Position numbers and translations under genes: made by a program
DNA from: Spisula solida
Lineage: Eukaryota > Mollusca > Bivalvia > Venerida > Mactridae
NCBI GenBank assembly: GCA_947247005.1
Contig: OX365952.1
Location: forward strand, 48,340,722 to 48,404,721
Direction: 5' to 3'
DNA: 64,000 bases
The notes under the pieces: generated by a model
What the model saw: the letters and a program-made list of their open reading frames with translations, nothing else
Databases searched by the model: none
What the model was told of the DNA's origin: nothing
Shown: piece after piece, positions 46,351-57,235 of the stretch
How the letters are laid out: every line of letters begins with the position of its first letter
Numbering within the stretch: position 1 is the first letter of the stretch

Positions 46351-47259
46351 GGGCCCAGTAGCAGTAACAATACGGGTTGTCTAATACATTAGCTCACATC
46401 AAACTCTGATGAAGAGCATGAGCTCGAAAATTTGAACCAAAAGTCATTTTCAAAATTATTGCATTTTGAAATATGTTACGGGTATGTCTCCTTTATAGTA
46501 TCATACGTTTGAGCATCGCTGCAGATACATCTGTCTAATCTACTCATTCGTTAAATGATAAAACAAATAAAGCTTCACACTTCGACTTGTTGAATGACGT
46601 ATGATTGAAAAAAAGATAAAAACATGGTGTACACCTGAGCAAAATTAACTATTAGTCAAAGTCGACGTTGACAAAGAAATATGCTGGTTTGGTAGCATTC
46701 ACATAATACAGCTCCGTGTATGTTTATAGCTAACTGTTGGATGTATCCATATATCGGTAACCATTTACTCTCACCAACAATATGCGTCACTGCAATTTAC
46801 ATAAAGTAACGAGCTGAAAACAATGTATTGTCTTTATTTTTGAAGCCATATCAACATCACCAGAGATTAAACAGTTTTATGTAGTAATGTCTAACCACAT
46901 TCCGCATTATAAAGAGTTGTATTGTTCTCTGTGTGCACATGTTGTGTAGCCTAGACCAATTATTAACATATAAATAAGTCTTAACGATGACTTAAATGAA
47001 AAGTACCGCGACGACTATGTTCGAGGCAAAAGACACACTCTGACAACATTACCTTTTATTGATGTATTAAGACAAACTGATATACAATGCTAGATCCACA
47101 TTGTGCCAAAATTCAAGAATATTATTGACATTCAAAGATTATTATTGAATTATAATGACATTAAAAACACATAAACCCACTTATTTAATTGTTTCTCAGA
47201 AGATTTTCAATTGAATTTATTGAATTTATAACTAGTAGCATTCACTATTAAAATACAAA
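46351..47259. other. Unannotated DNA
   Basis: 46,725-46,800 resembles the complement of 16,570-16,625 (CATCCAACAGTTAGC); otherwise nothing seen. Confidence 0.35.
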
Positions 47260-48146
47260 ACTATTATTGGCCAACTTAAAACTTGACCATTTGAGGATAA
47301 CACGTGATTGATTGGTTAATAAAGTTGTTTTAAACTACCTACCTGTCTGGTGCCTAATAAAAAATAACCGTACTCAGTAAGGTCAATGTCTGAAAAACAA
47401 GACACTGTTGTCCTTCAATTTAGCGGGACGGTTAATAGCTCATCATAGTATTATTTAACTTTTCAAAGCTACAGTTTGACAAAGTTTGATTTTTTAAAAG
47501 ATAATATTAAGACAGACAGGGAAGGCAGCACTCAGCTTAACCAGCCGAGCACAGAAAACATAGAAAACACACAAGGCACAATGCCCACCTGAACTAGCTG
47601 AGCACTGAAAACATATAACATTCAAGGCACAATGCCCAACTAAATAAGTTATTATCGTCCCATGTGAAAGCTGTCGAAATTCTAAATTAACCAGTTTCAG
47701 CAATAAAAAAGCTTAACGCCTAGCTGGATAACCCAGTTTCAACAAGTCCAACATACCAGCCAGATGGCACGCCTAGATATGCCCAGCGCGACAGTAGAAA
47801 GACCCAGCTTCATTAACACGTGAGACGAATTAAGGCCCGGATTCGGGAAAGACAGTATATAAACGATAGTAGTTAAATGTTATTTTGTTTGAACTGCTCA
47901 GAAAAATCTTGTTACCGTGTGTCAAATGCAACGACAAGTGAGTGTAAGTGTAACTTGGCACTTTACCACCATACGCGGATAAATAAACGACTGTTACGTG
48001 CTCACATGAACATGTCCAAGATGTACAAAACTGTTTCAAGATAAGTAGGCCGCATCTCGTCTATCAAACAAATGTCATAACTGTGTTGTAAATCACTCCA
48101 GTATAATCTAGGATACGCATATCTGTGTCTACGGTGAACACAATTT
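47260..48146. repeat. Left arm (inner part) of the inverted duplication, interrupted by R1
   Basis: 47,260-47,420 matches the complement of 55,860-55,990 (TACTCAG, AACACGTGATTGATTGG). 47,890-48,146 matches the complement of 55,330-55,600 (AAATCACTCCAGTAT, ACGGTGAACACAAT). Indels are not multiples of three, so the ORFs at 47,830-48,039 and 55,417-55,632 are not a conserved gene. Confidence 0.75.
47497..47830 (+). repeat. R1 repeat, long copy, forward
   Basis: AAAAGATAATATTAAGACAG then GACAGGGAAGGCAGCACTCA. A second, partial R1 block (CACCTGAACTAGCTGAGCAC) follows about 65 bp later, then the CCAGTTTCAGCAATAAAAAA extension. Confidence 0.75.
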
Positions 48147-48890
48147 ATAGACCGGGTATATTGTTAAGTTGCATTTTTTCTATTGTTTCAATAATTGTTC
48201 TCACATTCTCTCTTATATATCTTCCTTTGATGAACCCAGTTTAATTTTTATTAACTATGCTATTTATTGTTTAGGTAACTCTGGGTTTGAAGGTTCTCTT
48301 TATTCCCTATGTCGTAAGAATAGTTTAGTGAGTTAACAAGAAATGTTTTAATATCTTTCCAAAATATCTAATATAATTCGACAGACTCTTATTGCGATTG
48401 AACATTCATATTCTGAAATAATTCCACTAGTGATTATTTTATTATCTTTTGATAGGATATTGTGTCAAATTTGAGGAAAAAATATTATTGTGGGTTAGAC
48501 TTTCGTTAATTTTATATATATCAGCATAAACGTTTTTACAGTAGATAAAATATCATTGCTGTTTGTAACTATCGTGTCGTTATCAGTTCTAAGTTGGTGC
48601 ATGGGTTAACGTCTTTTGCGTTCAAGATTTGCAAACTATGTAGTATTTTTTCCACCCCTTCAATCAACTCGGCACATGATCTTAAAATATTGCATTAATT
48701 TTGATCTTTTCTTCAGTTATACCGTTCAATTATTTGGTGGGGTGAGTAGTTTGTTATGCAGGTTTTCATTACTTGGTTCGGAGGAGATTTCACGTTCTAA
48801 TTTTCCAATATTGTGTTGTATTTTAAATTATATACTTTGTTTATTTGTTGTAGTTTACATGAATACCTAATGGCTTCATTCCGGACTGTG
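48147..48890 (-). pseudogene. LINE reverse-transcriptase pseudogene (pre-RT region and RT fingers)
   Basis: Minus strand, N to C, in shifting frames: RSCAELIEG; GGKNTT(stop)FANLERKRR; DNDTIVTNSNDILSTVKTF; FWKDIKTFLVNSLNYSYD with NLQTQ; INSIVNKN(stop)TGFIKGRYIREN; IPGL. The order matches non-LTR reverse transcriptases of the kind RSRA-W-E-GEKNTKYF-NLEKR, then FW-DIK, NLQ-QG, NQTGFIKGRYIGENIR and IPGL. Frameshifts, several stops and an internal deletion of roughly 45 codons (between NLQTQ and INSIVNKN) show it is dead. The catalytic FxDD part is missing: homology stops at the junction with the inverted-duplication sequence near 48,146. It belongs to a different LINE region than the C-termini at 14.4 and 24.8 kb, so whether they are one family is unknown. 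Confidence 0.75.
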
Positions 48891-49364
48891 CATTTAACTA
48901 GTTCCCATAAAGTGTTTCATTAATTGCCTGTCTGACCTTTGTTTGTAAATCTGTATTTAACAGTATTACCATTTCTGGTACATGTATCTTGATCATGCAT
49001 GTATAGCAATGTGTACCCAAACTACAATGGAACACAATTTATTATTTAGATCGCAGACATAATATAAAAATATCATACATGTATTTGAACCTCACCTCTT
49101 TTCAGAAGTATTAAAAACGTATTCACACACACTTCAGACAAGGCTGATTAATCGTGCAACAAGTGATTTTTCGTCATACTCTACTCTTACTTTACTTTAT
49201 TACTTTACTTCCTGACAAAATTTAAGCAAAATCTGAATGTATGAATCAACCCGCTGCAATATCGTGAACTAGGATGTGAAACTCAAAATGTTCGTATGCT
49301 ATATCATTTAGATCGTATACATAAAATCATACATGCATTTGTTCATGGGCGGATCATTTACTTG
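48891..49364. other. Unannotated DNA with a TTACT-rich microsatellite
   Basis: A degenerate (TTACT)n run occupies about 49,180-49,213. Confidence 0.5.
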
Positions 49365-49462
49365 TTAGTTGGGCATTGTGCCTTGTGTGTGTTTTACATT
49401 TTCTGTGCTCGGCTGGTTAAGTTGAAGGTTGCCGTCCTAGTCTAGCGTAATATTATCTTTTG
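49365..49462 (-). repeat. R1 repeat, reverse orientation
   Basis: GTTGGGCATTGTGCCTTGTG ... CGGCTGGTTAAGTTGAAGGT, tail GCGTAATATTATCTTTTG. Confidence 0.75.
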
Positions 49463-49609
49463 AATGCAATACACTTTTTGTAAATAGAAATTTGTAATTG
49501 AATTATGTAGCCAGTATATCTTTTGGTCGAACGGATCCTGTCGGAGAACATTTGCAGACACTATGTACAAGCCTGGGAGAATTGGAAAAACAATTTATGT
49601 AAATTATGC
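49463..49609. other. Unannotated DNA
   Basis: No feature recognised. Confidence 0.4.
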
Positions 49610-49730
49610 ACCCACAAAGTGATGTTAGACAGTGTCTAACACAGCTGTTTCATGTCACAGTAGTTGGTCGTCTAACACACATAATTACTACTAAGTCTCA
49701 CCGTGGGTCTATCAATATTTGATTGTATGG
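49610..49730. repeat. Innermost left-arm block of the inverted duplication
   Basis: AAAGTGATGTTAGA-CAGTGTC, TAGTTGGTCGTCTAACACA and CACCGTGGGTCTAT are found in complement at 52,860-52,985. Confidence 0.75.
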
Positions 49731-50049
49731 TTGACGACTGGCTTCAATGGGGTTGGCGTTTCACAAACTTGTCTAAGATTTACGTACAATTTTAGCAACC
49801 GTATGCTCTCTTACAGATTTTAATAATAGTATACACGCACTAGTAATTGCAATAGTAGACTAGATAGAACTTTGCAGCGGGCTACAGTTTTCTACATCAA
49901 GTACAATACATTTTTTTCTGGTTGGAATCCCAGGATACAGAAATACCAGTTATTCATCAGGTATAGTCTGTTGATGCCTTGTACGAAGGCACTAGGACAG
50001 TTAAAACTTGTATCGACGAACGTTATCCAAATAACAGAACAATATATAA
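49731..50049. other. Unannotated DNA
   Basis: The 99-codon ORF 49,872-50,171 runs from here into the next repeat. Its C-terminal half is low-complexity hydrophobic and is not supported as coding. Confidence 0.35.
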
Positions 50050-50300
50050 CTCTGTTTGACCTTTTCATTATTTCTTATGATATTGATTTGTTTGTTTATT
50101 TGTGTCTGTACTGTTGTCCAATTATGTGTGTTTTATTGATTGTCACAATTATTTTCTTTCCATTTTGTTGATAAAAAATTGCATCTGTTGTTCATCTTCT
50201 AATATCAGAAAGGTTTGGCGTCAGATTGATTCCGGTATCACTGCCATTTATCACTTGTAAATTTAGAAATATTGGATTGTATGCAACTAAACAGGAACTA
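50050..50300. repeat. Inverted relative of 62,655-62,900
   Basis: Two blocks match in complement: AACTCTGTTTGACCTTT-CATTATTTCT and a very well conserved AAAGGTTTGGCGTCAGATTG with the next 30 bases. The latter block follows an acceptor-like CATCTTCTAATATCAG. Confidence 0.7.
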
Positions 50301-50339
50301 TAGCAATGTAACTTAATATGACGGTGTTTATGTTTTGTT

Positions 50340-50525
50340 TTGTACACGGCTGAGTTGAGTGCTGCTTTCCATGTTCGTTGCGTGGTTATCCTTGTGATGT
50401 GTGGTTGTCGTTGTGGTATGAGTTCGTCCCAGTTTTGTGAGGTTGTCCTTGTGATTTTGGTCGTCATTGTGATGTGTGGTCGTCCTATTGATGTGTGGTC
50501 GTCCTTGTGATATGTAGCCGTGCGA
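50340..50525 (+). repeat. R1 fragment followed by degenerate ~19-bp minisatellite
   Basis: GGCTGAGTTGAGTGCTGCTT is a reverse R1 fragment (50,348-50,370). It is followed by diverged repeats of GTGATGTGTGGTCGTCCTT to about 50,520. The two minus ORFs here (Thr/His-rich) are translations of the minisatellite. Confidence 0.65.
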
Positions 50526-50969
50526 CTTGTGATTTATCGGCTGACTTTTGCGCATGTACATTGTTTCAGGTGATATCATACCTCCTAGAAACTTGTGTTT
50601 GATAAAGTTGTTCAGACACTTTATGACATGTGTCAAACAATTGAAATGTTTTACCCAAGGTTTTCATGCACCCCGAACACACACACACACCTACAAGGCA
50701 AGTATCAATATGCAAACCCTGTCGTTTAAATTCTGTCTAGAATAGTTTAGCAATACCTGTAAGGGGGTTACTATAAAACGAAAAAAAAAAACATGCGGTT
50801 TCTTTCCTAGATCAGTTGTGTGTCATTGTGCCGTGTGATTGTAGTCTGTGTTATTTCTGATTCTTTGTGCTGGGGTGTATAAGCTGTCCGATTTTTAAAT
50901 ATGTGTTTGTGGTACAGTATTTTTCTACAAAAACACTGATGATAGGAACAAGTCACATATAATCCAGTT
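50526..50969. other. Unannotated DNA with a short CA run
   Basis: CA microsatellite near 50,679-50,690 and an A-run near 50,782; otherwise nothing. Confidence 0.45.
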
Positions 50970-51165
50970 AGGATCTGGTGACAGTGACGTAGCCGTTTAT
51001 GTGCACACAGAAGATTACAAACATTGTCTGAATAGGTAGTGCGAATTTAGTTTGTTTAAGCATTTATAATTGTTGTTACACCGTAATAGTTGACCCGACC
51101 GCTGCGTCACTGTATTCTTACCTGACTGAACAATAGATATGTTTGCTCATTAAGTGCCGCTACTT
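50970..51165 (+). repeat. Relative of 42,615-42,835 (opposite orientation)
   Basis: See partner. Near the centre of the large inverted duplication but not part of it. Confidence 0.6.
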
Positions 51166-51302
51166 GTAAAGCTGTCAACTGTAAATACTAATCCACCAAA
51201 ACGCAAAACAACGGGGAAAAGTGAGCACATTGCATTGTATATACGAGACCATGTAATTGTACAGGACACAATAATAATCACATACAACCCAATCTTCCTT
51301 AC

Positions 51303-51368
51303 TTGAAACATGATAAAAACATAAAGAGTGAAGTAGCTAAGGGCGAACGGTAACGACACAGCATCCAT
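51303..51368 (-). CDS. Candidate first coding exon: 22-codon signal-peptide-like sequence
   Basis: Minus strand ATG (51,368) opens MDAVSLPFALSYFTLYVFIMFQ and ends exactly in phase 0 at a donor (TTTCAA then GTAAGG). The hydrophobic stretch is what a cleaved signal peptide or signal anchor looks like. The paralogue at 34,523 keeps MDA-S--FAL-YFTLYVF, and the 5' flank is conserved too (TCTCT-CCTAATTGA-CGAACTAG). The next exon was not found. The candidate lies close to the centre of symmetry of the inverted duplication. A short conserved ORF could also be chance in a duplicated segment. Confidence 0.35.
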
Positions 51369-51529
51369 ATCTAGTTCGCTCAATTAGGTAGAGAAACGAA
51401 ATATTGGCTAGACGATTGGTGAAAACCACGGAACTATTCATCGTCTTATGGAAACATTCTGTTCTTGAGATAGGCACACCAGGTTTATTTAGTTATCTAT
51501 GCTTGAATTCTCTTTCTTTGCGACTTGTT

Positions 51530-51880
51530 TTACACAAAAACTACCAAAATCTAATTATTTACATGAATTATTTATAAAGGGTTTTTATCGAAACTCATCA
51601 CTCTGTCATCTATGTTATATTCACTGTATCTGATTGGATGAATACGGTGATATAATTATTTGAAGCAGTATTTGGAAATATTAGTACGTAAAAGTCAAGT
51701 TAGATCATTGCTCTAATGAACCATATTTCCAGCACACGACAAACATGATTGAGTGACAACAAAGGGAAACGTGGCCTAATTTCATCTTTATCTCTGATTA
51801 TCATATCATATTATCCAAACGTTTTGAGATGCTTTTGATGTGCTGTTTGATGCTGTAATGTTCTGCCGTGCATGATGTAT
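51530..51880 (+). repeat. Direct relative of 34,770-35,160
   Basis: CTACCAAAATCTAATTATTT, TTTTTATCGAAACTCATC and CAAACGTTTTGA- are shared, with indels that break every frame. Confidence 0.7.
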
Positions 51881-52349
51881 AATTCAAGATTAATATGACA
51901 ATCAAAAGTCATGAAAATGATTTACGTTTTTTAGAAAAAATATACTACATGAAAGACATATTGCTTTATTCAGATATGCTAAGCATATAACTCGATGGGC
52001 GCTTTAAAAACCTAAAGAAACCCCAAATTAATAACACCATTCCGAACCATTGATCATGTCAGTTATTTATTGCGTGTGTTAGAATTCCCATTACGTTGAG
52101 TAACAGATAATGGTAGGATGCAGTTAATAATCTCCACACTGATTAGGTGCAATATATCCTGATCAGTTATTTAGTTCGTCTTGTAATGGATGTACTTTGC
52201 AGTTTGTGTTTAGATGATAAAGTACCAGATTGGGATTAATAAGCCAATTAACCGAAATATATCATTGGAGTTCTTCTTCACGTTCTGAAGCAAAATATAA
52301 CTGTTATGATTTAGTACGTAGAATGTAGTAAATGAACCAATATCATTTA
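51881..52349. other. Unannotated AT-rich DNA
   Basis: No feature recognised. Confidence 0.4.
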
Positions 52350-52450
52350 AAAAGATAATATTATGTCAGACAGGGAATGCAACACTCAACTTAACCAGCC
52401 GAGCACCGAAAACATAAAACACACACAAGGTACACTGCCCATCTGAACCA
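52350..52450 (+). repeat. R1 repeat, forward orientation
   Basis: AAAAGATAATATTATGTCAG then GACAGGGAATGCAACACTCA, ending near CACTGCCCATCTGAAC. Confidence 0.8.
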
Positions 52451-52459
52451 ACCGAGTAT

Positions 52460-52768
52460 AGTCCCTTGGCGACATCGACGTATGATGTGTTATATTTGCG
52501 TGAATTTTAGTCACACATCTTGACTTTAAAAACGGCATTGTTTCAGGAGAACGAAAGATGAAAAATGTAGCAATTTTGGTGTGCGGCAACCACGTGTAGT
52601 AACGTTGCCAAGGGTACCGTTAATTGTCGCATAACTTGGCGGATTTTTCTTCCGTTCTATATTTCAACTTCACTCATGTTGATCATCCAGATAGTGAAGT
52701 TTCATCAATATTTAACTAAAAATAAATAATTTATAAGCAAATTACACGAACTTCGCGATCACCCCTCG
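52460..52768 (-). mobile_element. Mariner-like end, cut by R1
   Basis: On the minus strand, after TA (52,769-52,770), the sequence reads CGAGGGGTGATCGCGAAGTT, resembling the other mariner-type termini here. About 190 bp inside are short coding-like pieces (MPFLKSRCVTKI) without a recognisable transposase. The opposite end is lost at the R1 copy. Confidence 0.4.
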
Positions 52769-52859
52769 TACATCATTCAAACTATTAAAACTTTTGGAGT
52801 AACATATAACCAGATGACCTTCTGAACAAGTATTGTACGTGATTCATACATTTATATTT

Positions 52860-52985
52860 TTATAGACCCACGGTCAGACCATATACAGACATAATAAGTA
52901 GTACATATGTGTTTTAGACGACCAACTAGCCTGACATGGTACAGATATGTTGGACACTGATCTAACATCACTGTGTGGGTGGATA
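52860..52985. repeat. Innermost right-arm block of the inverted duplication
   Basis: Complement of 49,610-49,730 with small indels. Confidence 0.75.
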
Positions 52986-53051
52986 ATTTACATAATTTGT
53001 TTTCCAATTCTTTCAGGCTTGTACATAGTGTTTGCTAATGGTTGTTTACAG

Positions 53052-53232
53052 ACAAGATCCTTTAGGCACATATACATATACTGGCTACATAATACAATTA
53101 CTAATTACTACAAAAAAGTTTATTCCATTAAAGCTTACGAGTTTCATAGATTTCACTTCCTACTACAGAATATTACAGCAGCTGGATTCCTACATTCAGA
53201 TTGTGTTAAAATTTTATCAGGAAGTAAAGTAG
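53052..53232 (+). CDS. Candidate terminal exon, unknown product (about 60 codons)
   Basis: A good acceptor with a branch-point-like word (TGCTAATGGTTGTTTACAG) precedes an open frame QDPLGTYTYTGYIIQLLITT continuing through a hydrophobic/aromatic stretch (KLTSFIDFTSYYRILQQLDS) to EVK-stop. A second acceptor (TTTTCCAATTCTTTCAG, 53,016) opens another frame of about 90 codons to 53,294 (LYIVFANGCLQTRS...). Only one of the two can be right, and neither resembles a family I know. No paralogue in this window. Confidence 0.25.
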
Positions 53233-53455
53233 TATACAAAGGAAGACAGATTATGATGAAAAAACACTCGGTCACGCAACTATTTAACGATTAATCAGCC
53301 CTGTATGAAGTGTGTGTGAATCAATGTTAGTACTCCTGAAATAAGTAAATAGGTGGTTACGTTCATATACATGATTGACAGTTTTATATGACGTCTGTTG
53401 TCTAAATAATAATAATAAATGTAGTTTGGGTAAACATTGTTATACAAGTCATGCA
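53233..53455. other. Unannotated DNA
   Basis: Covered partly by the alternative frame of the preceding candidate; nothing else. Confidence 0.35.
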
Positions 53456-53612
53456 TGATCAGAGTCAAAGTCAAAATATATTTATTGTCGAAAATTTTTG
53501 TGCAAACAAACAACAAAACTATGTATAGCTTTTGTATAGCTTTTGTCCGACAAACAATAAGTACAACATAACAAACTATGAAGTCAACGTAACATACAAA
53601 TGTGAACATATT
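53456..53612 (-). mobile_element. Possible retroposon 3' tail, minus strand
   Basis: The complement ends GTCGACAATAAATATATTTT-GACTTTGACTCTG: an AATAAA followed by a TTTGACT-type simple repeat, the usual tail of CR1/L2-like retroposons. A small 11-bp duplication (AGCTTTTGTAT twice, near 53,527) lies inside. No coding part is attached. Confidence 0.35.
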
Positions 53613-54007
53613 CTAAAATTCCTGAAGATATAATAACAAAAATACAGTTAAGAAACAAAGTATATAGTTTTAAAATTTCAAATTATTTAAAAGATAGATT
53701 ATACTCAACACAAGTTTGTAAGACTAAGAATTTATATCCTTTAAAAATTCAAATTCTGCTAGAAAGACAATATGAATAAAATATCCTAATAGAATATAAA
53801 TAATTACTATATAAAAGTATAGCACAGAATGGCAAATATTTATTAATGTAATAATTGATAGACACGTGACTAAATTTTGAGTTTGGAATATTATGGAATC
53901 ATATATATGTATGTAAATATGAACATAACATCAATAAATGTTCGAGACAGACAAACCATGCAACACACCACTGATCGATACTCATTCCTGATATAATTGA
54001 AAAAGAG
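53613..54007. other. Very AT-rich unannotated DNA
   Basis: No feature recognised. Confidence 0.4.
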
Positions 54008-54428
54008 CCTAGTTTAAACAAGCTTGGTTCCCGTTCCCCAATCTTACACTTCATTAGATTAGGCCATGCATCATCCAATTAAAATGGATTCTACTACTGG
54101 TAAATCAAGATGGCGGGTGTACATTAGTTTAAATAGGCATTTTTAAATAGTCTCCCCAAAACGTATGTTCTTTTGGTGTCGTTTCGATAAGACTGCCTAT
54201 AATAACTATGTCCCACGAAGATCACATTTTATTTCATCTAAATACAAAGTTTTGTTGAAACGACACCAACACACCATTATGTATTGGTAAAAATAATATT
54301 TTTACTATATACAACACTGTACTTCCGCCATTTTGATACTTACCATGGGGCCGCCATTTTATTTAGATGACACCAGACCTTTACTGCGTAGATTGTAAAG
54401 ATCGGGAACCAGACTGAGTTTAAACAAG
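54008..54428. mobile_element. Foldback MITE with nested inverted repeats
   Basis: Left AGTTTAAACAAGCTTGGTTC and right, in complement, GTTTAAACTCAGTCTGGTTC pair at the ends. Inside, TCAAGATGGCGGGTGTAC pairs with the complement of GTACTTCCGCCATTTTGA, and TTTTGGTGTCGTTTCGA (54,172) pairs with TTGAAACGACACCAA (54,256). The whole ~420 bp folds on itself and has no ORF. Confidence 0.75.
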
Positions 54429-55329
54429 TATCAACGCCGGCATAATAATAAAATACATTAATACAATTAAAAAGATATTAAGCGTATGAAGTTAAAACAG
54501 AATGATTTAATGCAAATATGAGGTATGTCTTTAAAATACCAAGATACCAATAAGGTTATATTCAATTTTGGTCCAATATATATTGCTCTTTTACCCTACC
54601 CACTTCAAATTTGATGCAACAAAAAAGCACCCCGGTAAAATCCAACATTAAACTTAATAAACATATATGTCACCGACTTATCTATTTCGTAAAGTTTGTT
54701 TTTGTTTTAGTCAAATTTGGCTAAAAGCACAGAAAATCAATGAAAACGTTTAAAATAAAATGTATCGACCGTGTAAATATCACGAAGACACATAAACACA
54801 AATAACCAAACAATACAAACTATATTTCTATTCCGTTTTTATTTATTTTTTATTCAGGACGTTAACCATTATAAATTTCGATTAGAAATGTCTACGCATA
54901 ATCCAATGTACTTATCAAAACTGTTCAATTTGATTTAAAATAGATAACTTGCCAGAATTTTACATTAACAATACACATAACGTACCATGACAAATGACCA
55001 AAGCCCACAAAACTGAAGTATCATCCTTAGATACTGGTTACCATGTAATCCAGAAGGAATATGTCTCATAAGATAAATGGATAAACGAATAAACCGTGTT
55101 TAACATTGACGACATTATGGTTAAACTGAATACGTCACATTTTTCTAGTGCAGTGACAACAACACATGGCCCAGTCCATCTAAATTGTTCATCAATGAAA
55201 CATGTACCTGGGAAATTGACCAAAAATTGAACATGAATACATTTATGTGTAGTCCATCTTGATCATGTCATGGTTCACCCTTCATTTCCTGTATCAAGTA
55301 TTGACTATATACGTCTATATTTTATCTAT
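54429..55329. other. Unannotated AT-rich DNA
   Basis: The minus ORF 55,038-55,223 contains FRWTGPCVVVTALEKCDVF, faintly like the end of a Gypsy-type integrase (W-GPY-VV...DV-Y-I). The upstream part does not support it. Confidence 0.35.
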
Positions 55330-55990
55330 ACGAACAAATGTCAATTGTGTTCACCGTAGACGCAGATATGCGTATCTTAGATCATACTGGAGTGATTTAC
55401 AACTAAGCTGTGACATTTGATTGATAGACGAAATGCGCTCCGCTTATCTTGGAACAGTTTTGAACATCTTGGACATGCGAGCACGATACAATCATATATT
55501 CATCCGCATATTGTGTTGAAGAGTCAAGTTACATTTACACTCACTGTTGCATTTGCCATAATATTATGGTTACATCCAAAACAACATTTTTCTTCGCAGT
55601 TCAAACAAAAGAAATTTGAATTTTTATATTGATACCTGCTACGGCTATGTTAGGGGTTGCGTGTGATATGCATTGAAGCTCGGTTAAAGCATTATAACAA
55701 TTGTTCAATTCAAATTTCTGAAGCATTGCTTTTACCGCAAACCAATGAAATCTTCTCGACACATGGAGGACAGGAGGTGTTTTGCATATTGTTTTAATTA
55801 ACTAGCAACTTTAGAAATTTAAACAGCGTCAAACTATGATGAATTATTACCCGCCCCGCTTAATTATGTTCCTGTCTGAGTACGGTTATTGTCGGGCGTC
55901 TGGTAGTCGACGAAAACTCATTAACCACTCAGTCACGTGTTACTCTAAAATACTGCCAGTCAAGGCTGTAGTTATCGAACAATAGTATTG
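55330..55990. repeat. Right arm (inner part) of the inverted duplication
   Basis: Complement of 47,890-48,146 (55,330-55,600) and of 47,260-47,420 (55,860-55,990). The R1 copy and LINE fragment of the left arm are absent here, so those insertions postdate the duplication or were lost. Confidence 0.75.
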
Positions 55991-56159
55991 TATTTTAATA
56001 TATTAATGGTATACATTCCCTTTATAATAATTATATTTATAATCGGTGTGTTGTGTTCATGATAATTCACAAGTAATTGTTGTACCTCAATAATATTCAT
56101 CACTCGTGAAAATCAGTCCTCAGTGTATATCAACAGAAAGTAATATTGTAAGAGTTGTT
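55991..56159. other. Unannotated DNA
   Basis: No feature recognised. Confidence 0.4.
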
Positions 56160-57235
56160 ATTTCGCCTTGAAGAGTATCGTATTCGCGGTAATTTTGATT
56201 TAAGTCATCGTTAATACTGATTTATTTGTTAATAACCGCTCCAGGTCATTATGATACTTCCTACACATTTCTTGGTATGCATCATTGTTTATTCATTCCC
56301 GTCCAACTGCGTTTCTCATTTTATTTTAAATAATTTTCATAAGTGTGCACGTGTGGAAATGATATGAATATGTATAGTTTTACCGACAGGAGTGTCTATG
56401 AATTGGCATTAATTTCACATGAATACAAACATGTTGATGTCCCGTCAACTATCTAAAATATTTTTTACAGACAAAACATTCTGATATGATTGATATCAGT
56501 AATTCTGGGAGGCAATTTACATCCCTCGAGGACATAACAATGTGTAAGTCTATTACATGTTTCTGTTAATGGTGTTTATTAGACCCGATATATTCTGGTG
56601 GGACGCTTAATTAATGTTATAAAAAGATAAGATTTCTTCATTCTTGCTGGACAAAAGGTAAACATAAAATTGGACAAGTTTTTGTGTAAATATAACGTTA
56701 AGTATCAATTGTTCTCGTATTACATTTTCCACTAACGATATCATGGTACTTTCTTTACAAAAAACTTCTTGTCTGGCCATGTGTCGCTTTTCATTCATTG
56801 TCGATCTGCTTTCGCGACTTTCGGTACTTTAAAGCATTTATGAAGTACAATAGTAGCCAAACCAACCAGGAGTATGAACGTAAACCGCATCTTAGCTAAC
56901 ATTAAATCTTAGATAACATTAAATCTTAGCTAACATTCAATAACATAATTTGTCATTGATCGTGAATCTTCTAAGAAATAATGCGGTTTTATATTAATAC
57001 TTGCACATATGTTTTATAACATTCCAGACAAATCACTTTAAGAAAACATAATTTAAACTGCTGCACACATTCCATTTCCGATTCTGACCATTAACTAACT
57101 GTTTTGTGAGGTGAGAGACCCCAGACTGCCAAATGTCAATAATATATTCTCATCATGTTTACACTGTGTATACGTACTATCGGTCGTCTGTATCTATAAT
57201 GACAACTAAGATTACATCTTGACCTTGGTGAGTGA
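56160..57235 (+). repeat. Diverged relative of 15,000-16,620
   Basis: Colinear direct match with the U1-only segment and, at its end, with the 6.6-7.3 kb repeat (CTGCTGCACACATTCCATTT; CGTACTATCGGTCGTCT). Confidence 0.7.
56889..56939 (+). repeat. 17-bp minisatellite, three copies
   Basis: ATCTTAGCTAACATTAA three times with two substitutions. Confidence 0.85.

Noticed and set aside
49872..50171. 99-codon ORF
   Set aside because: Starts in unannotated DNA and ends in a repeat block whose inverted copy has frame-breaking differences; hydrophobic tail is low complexity.
50192..50636. Two Thr/His-rich minus ORFs of about 90-100 codons
   Set aside because: Produced by the degenerate minisatellite at 50,383-50,520.
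55038..55223. Gypsy-integrase-like peptide (FRWTGPCVVV...DVF)
   Set aside because: Only one short motif-like stretch; no integrase core, LTR or other pol segment nearby.
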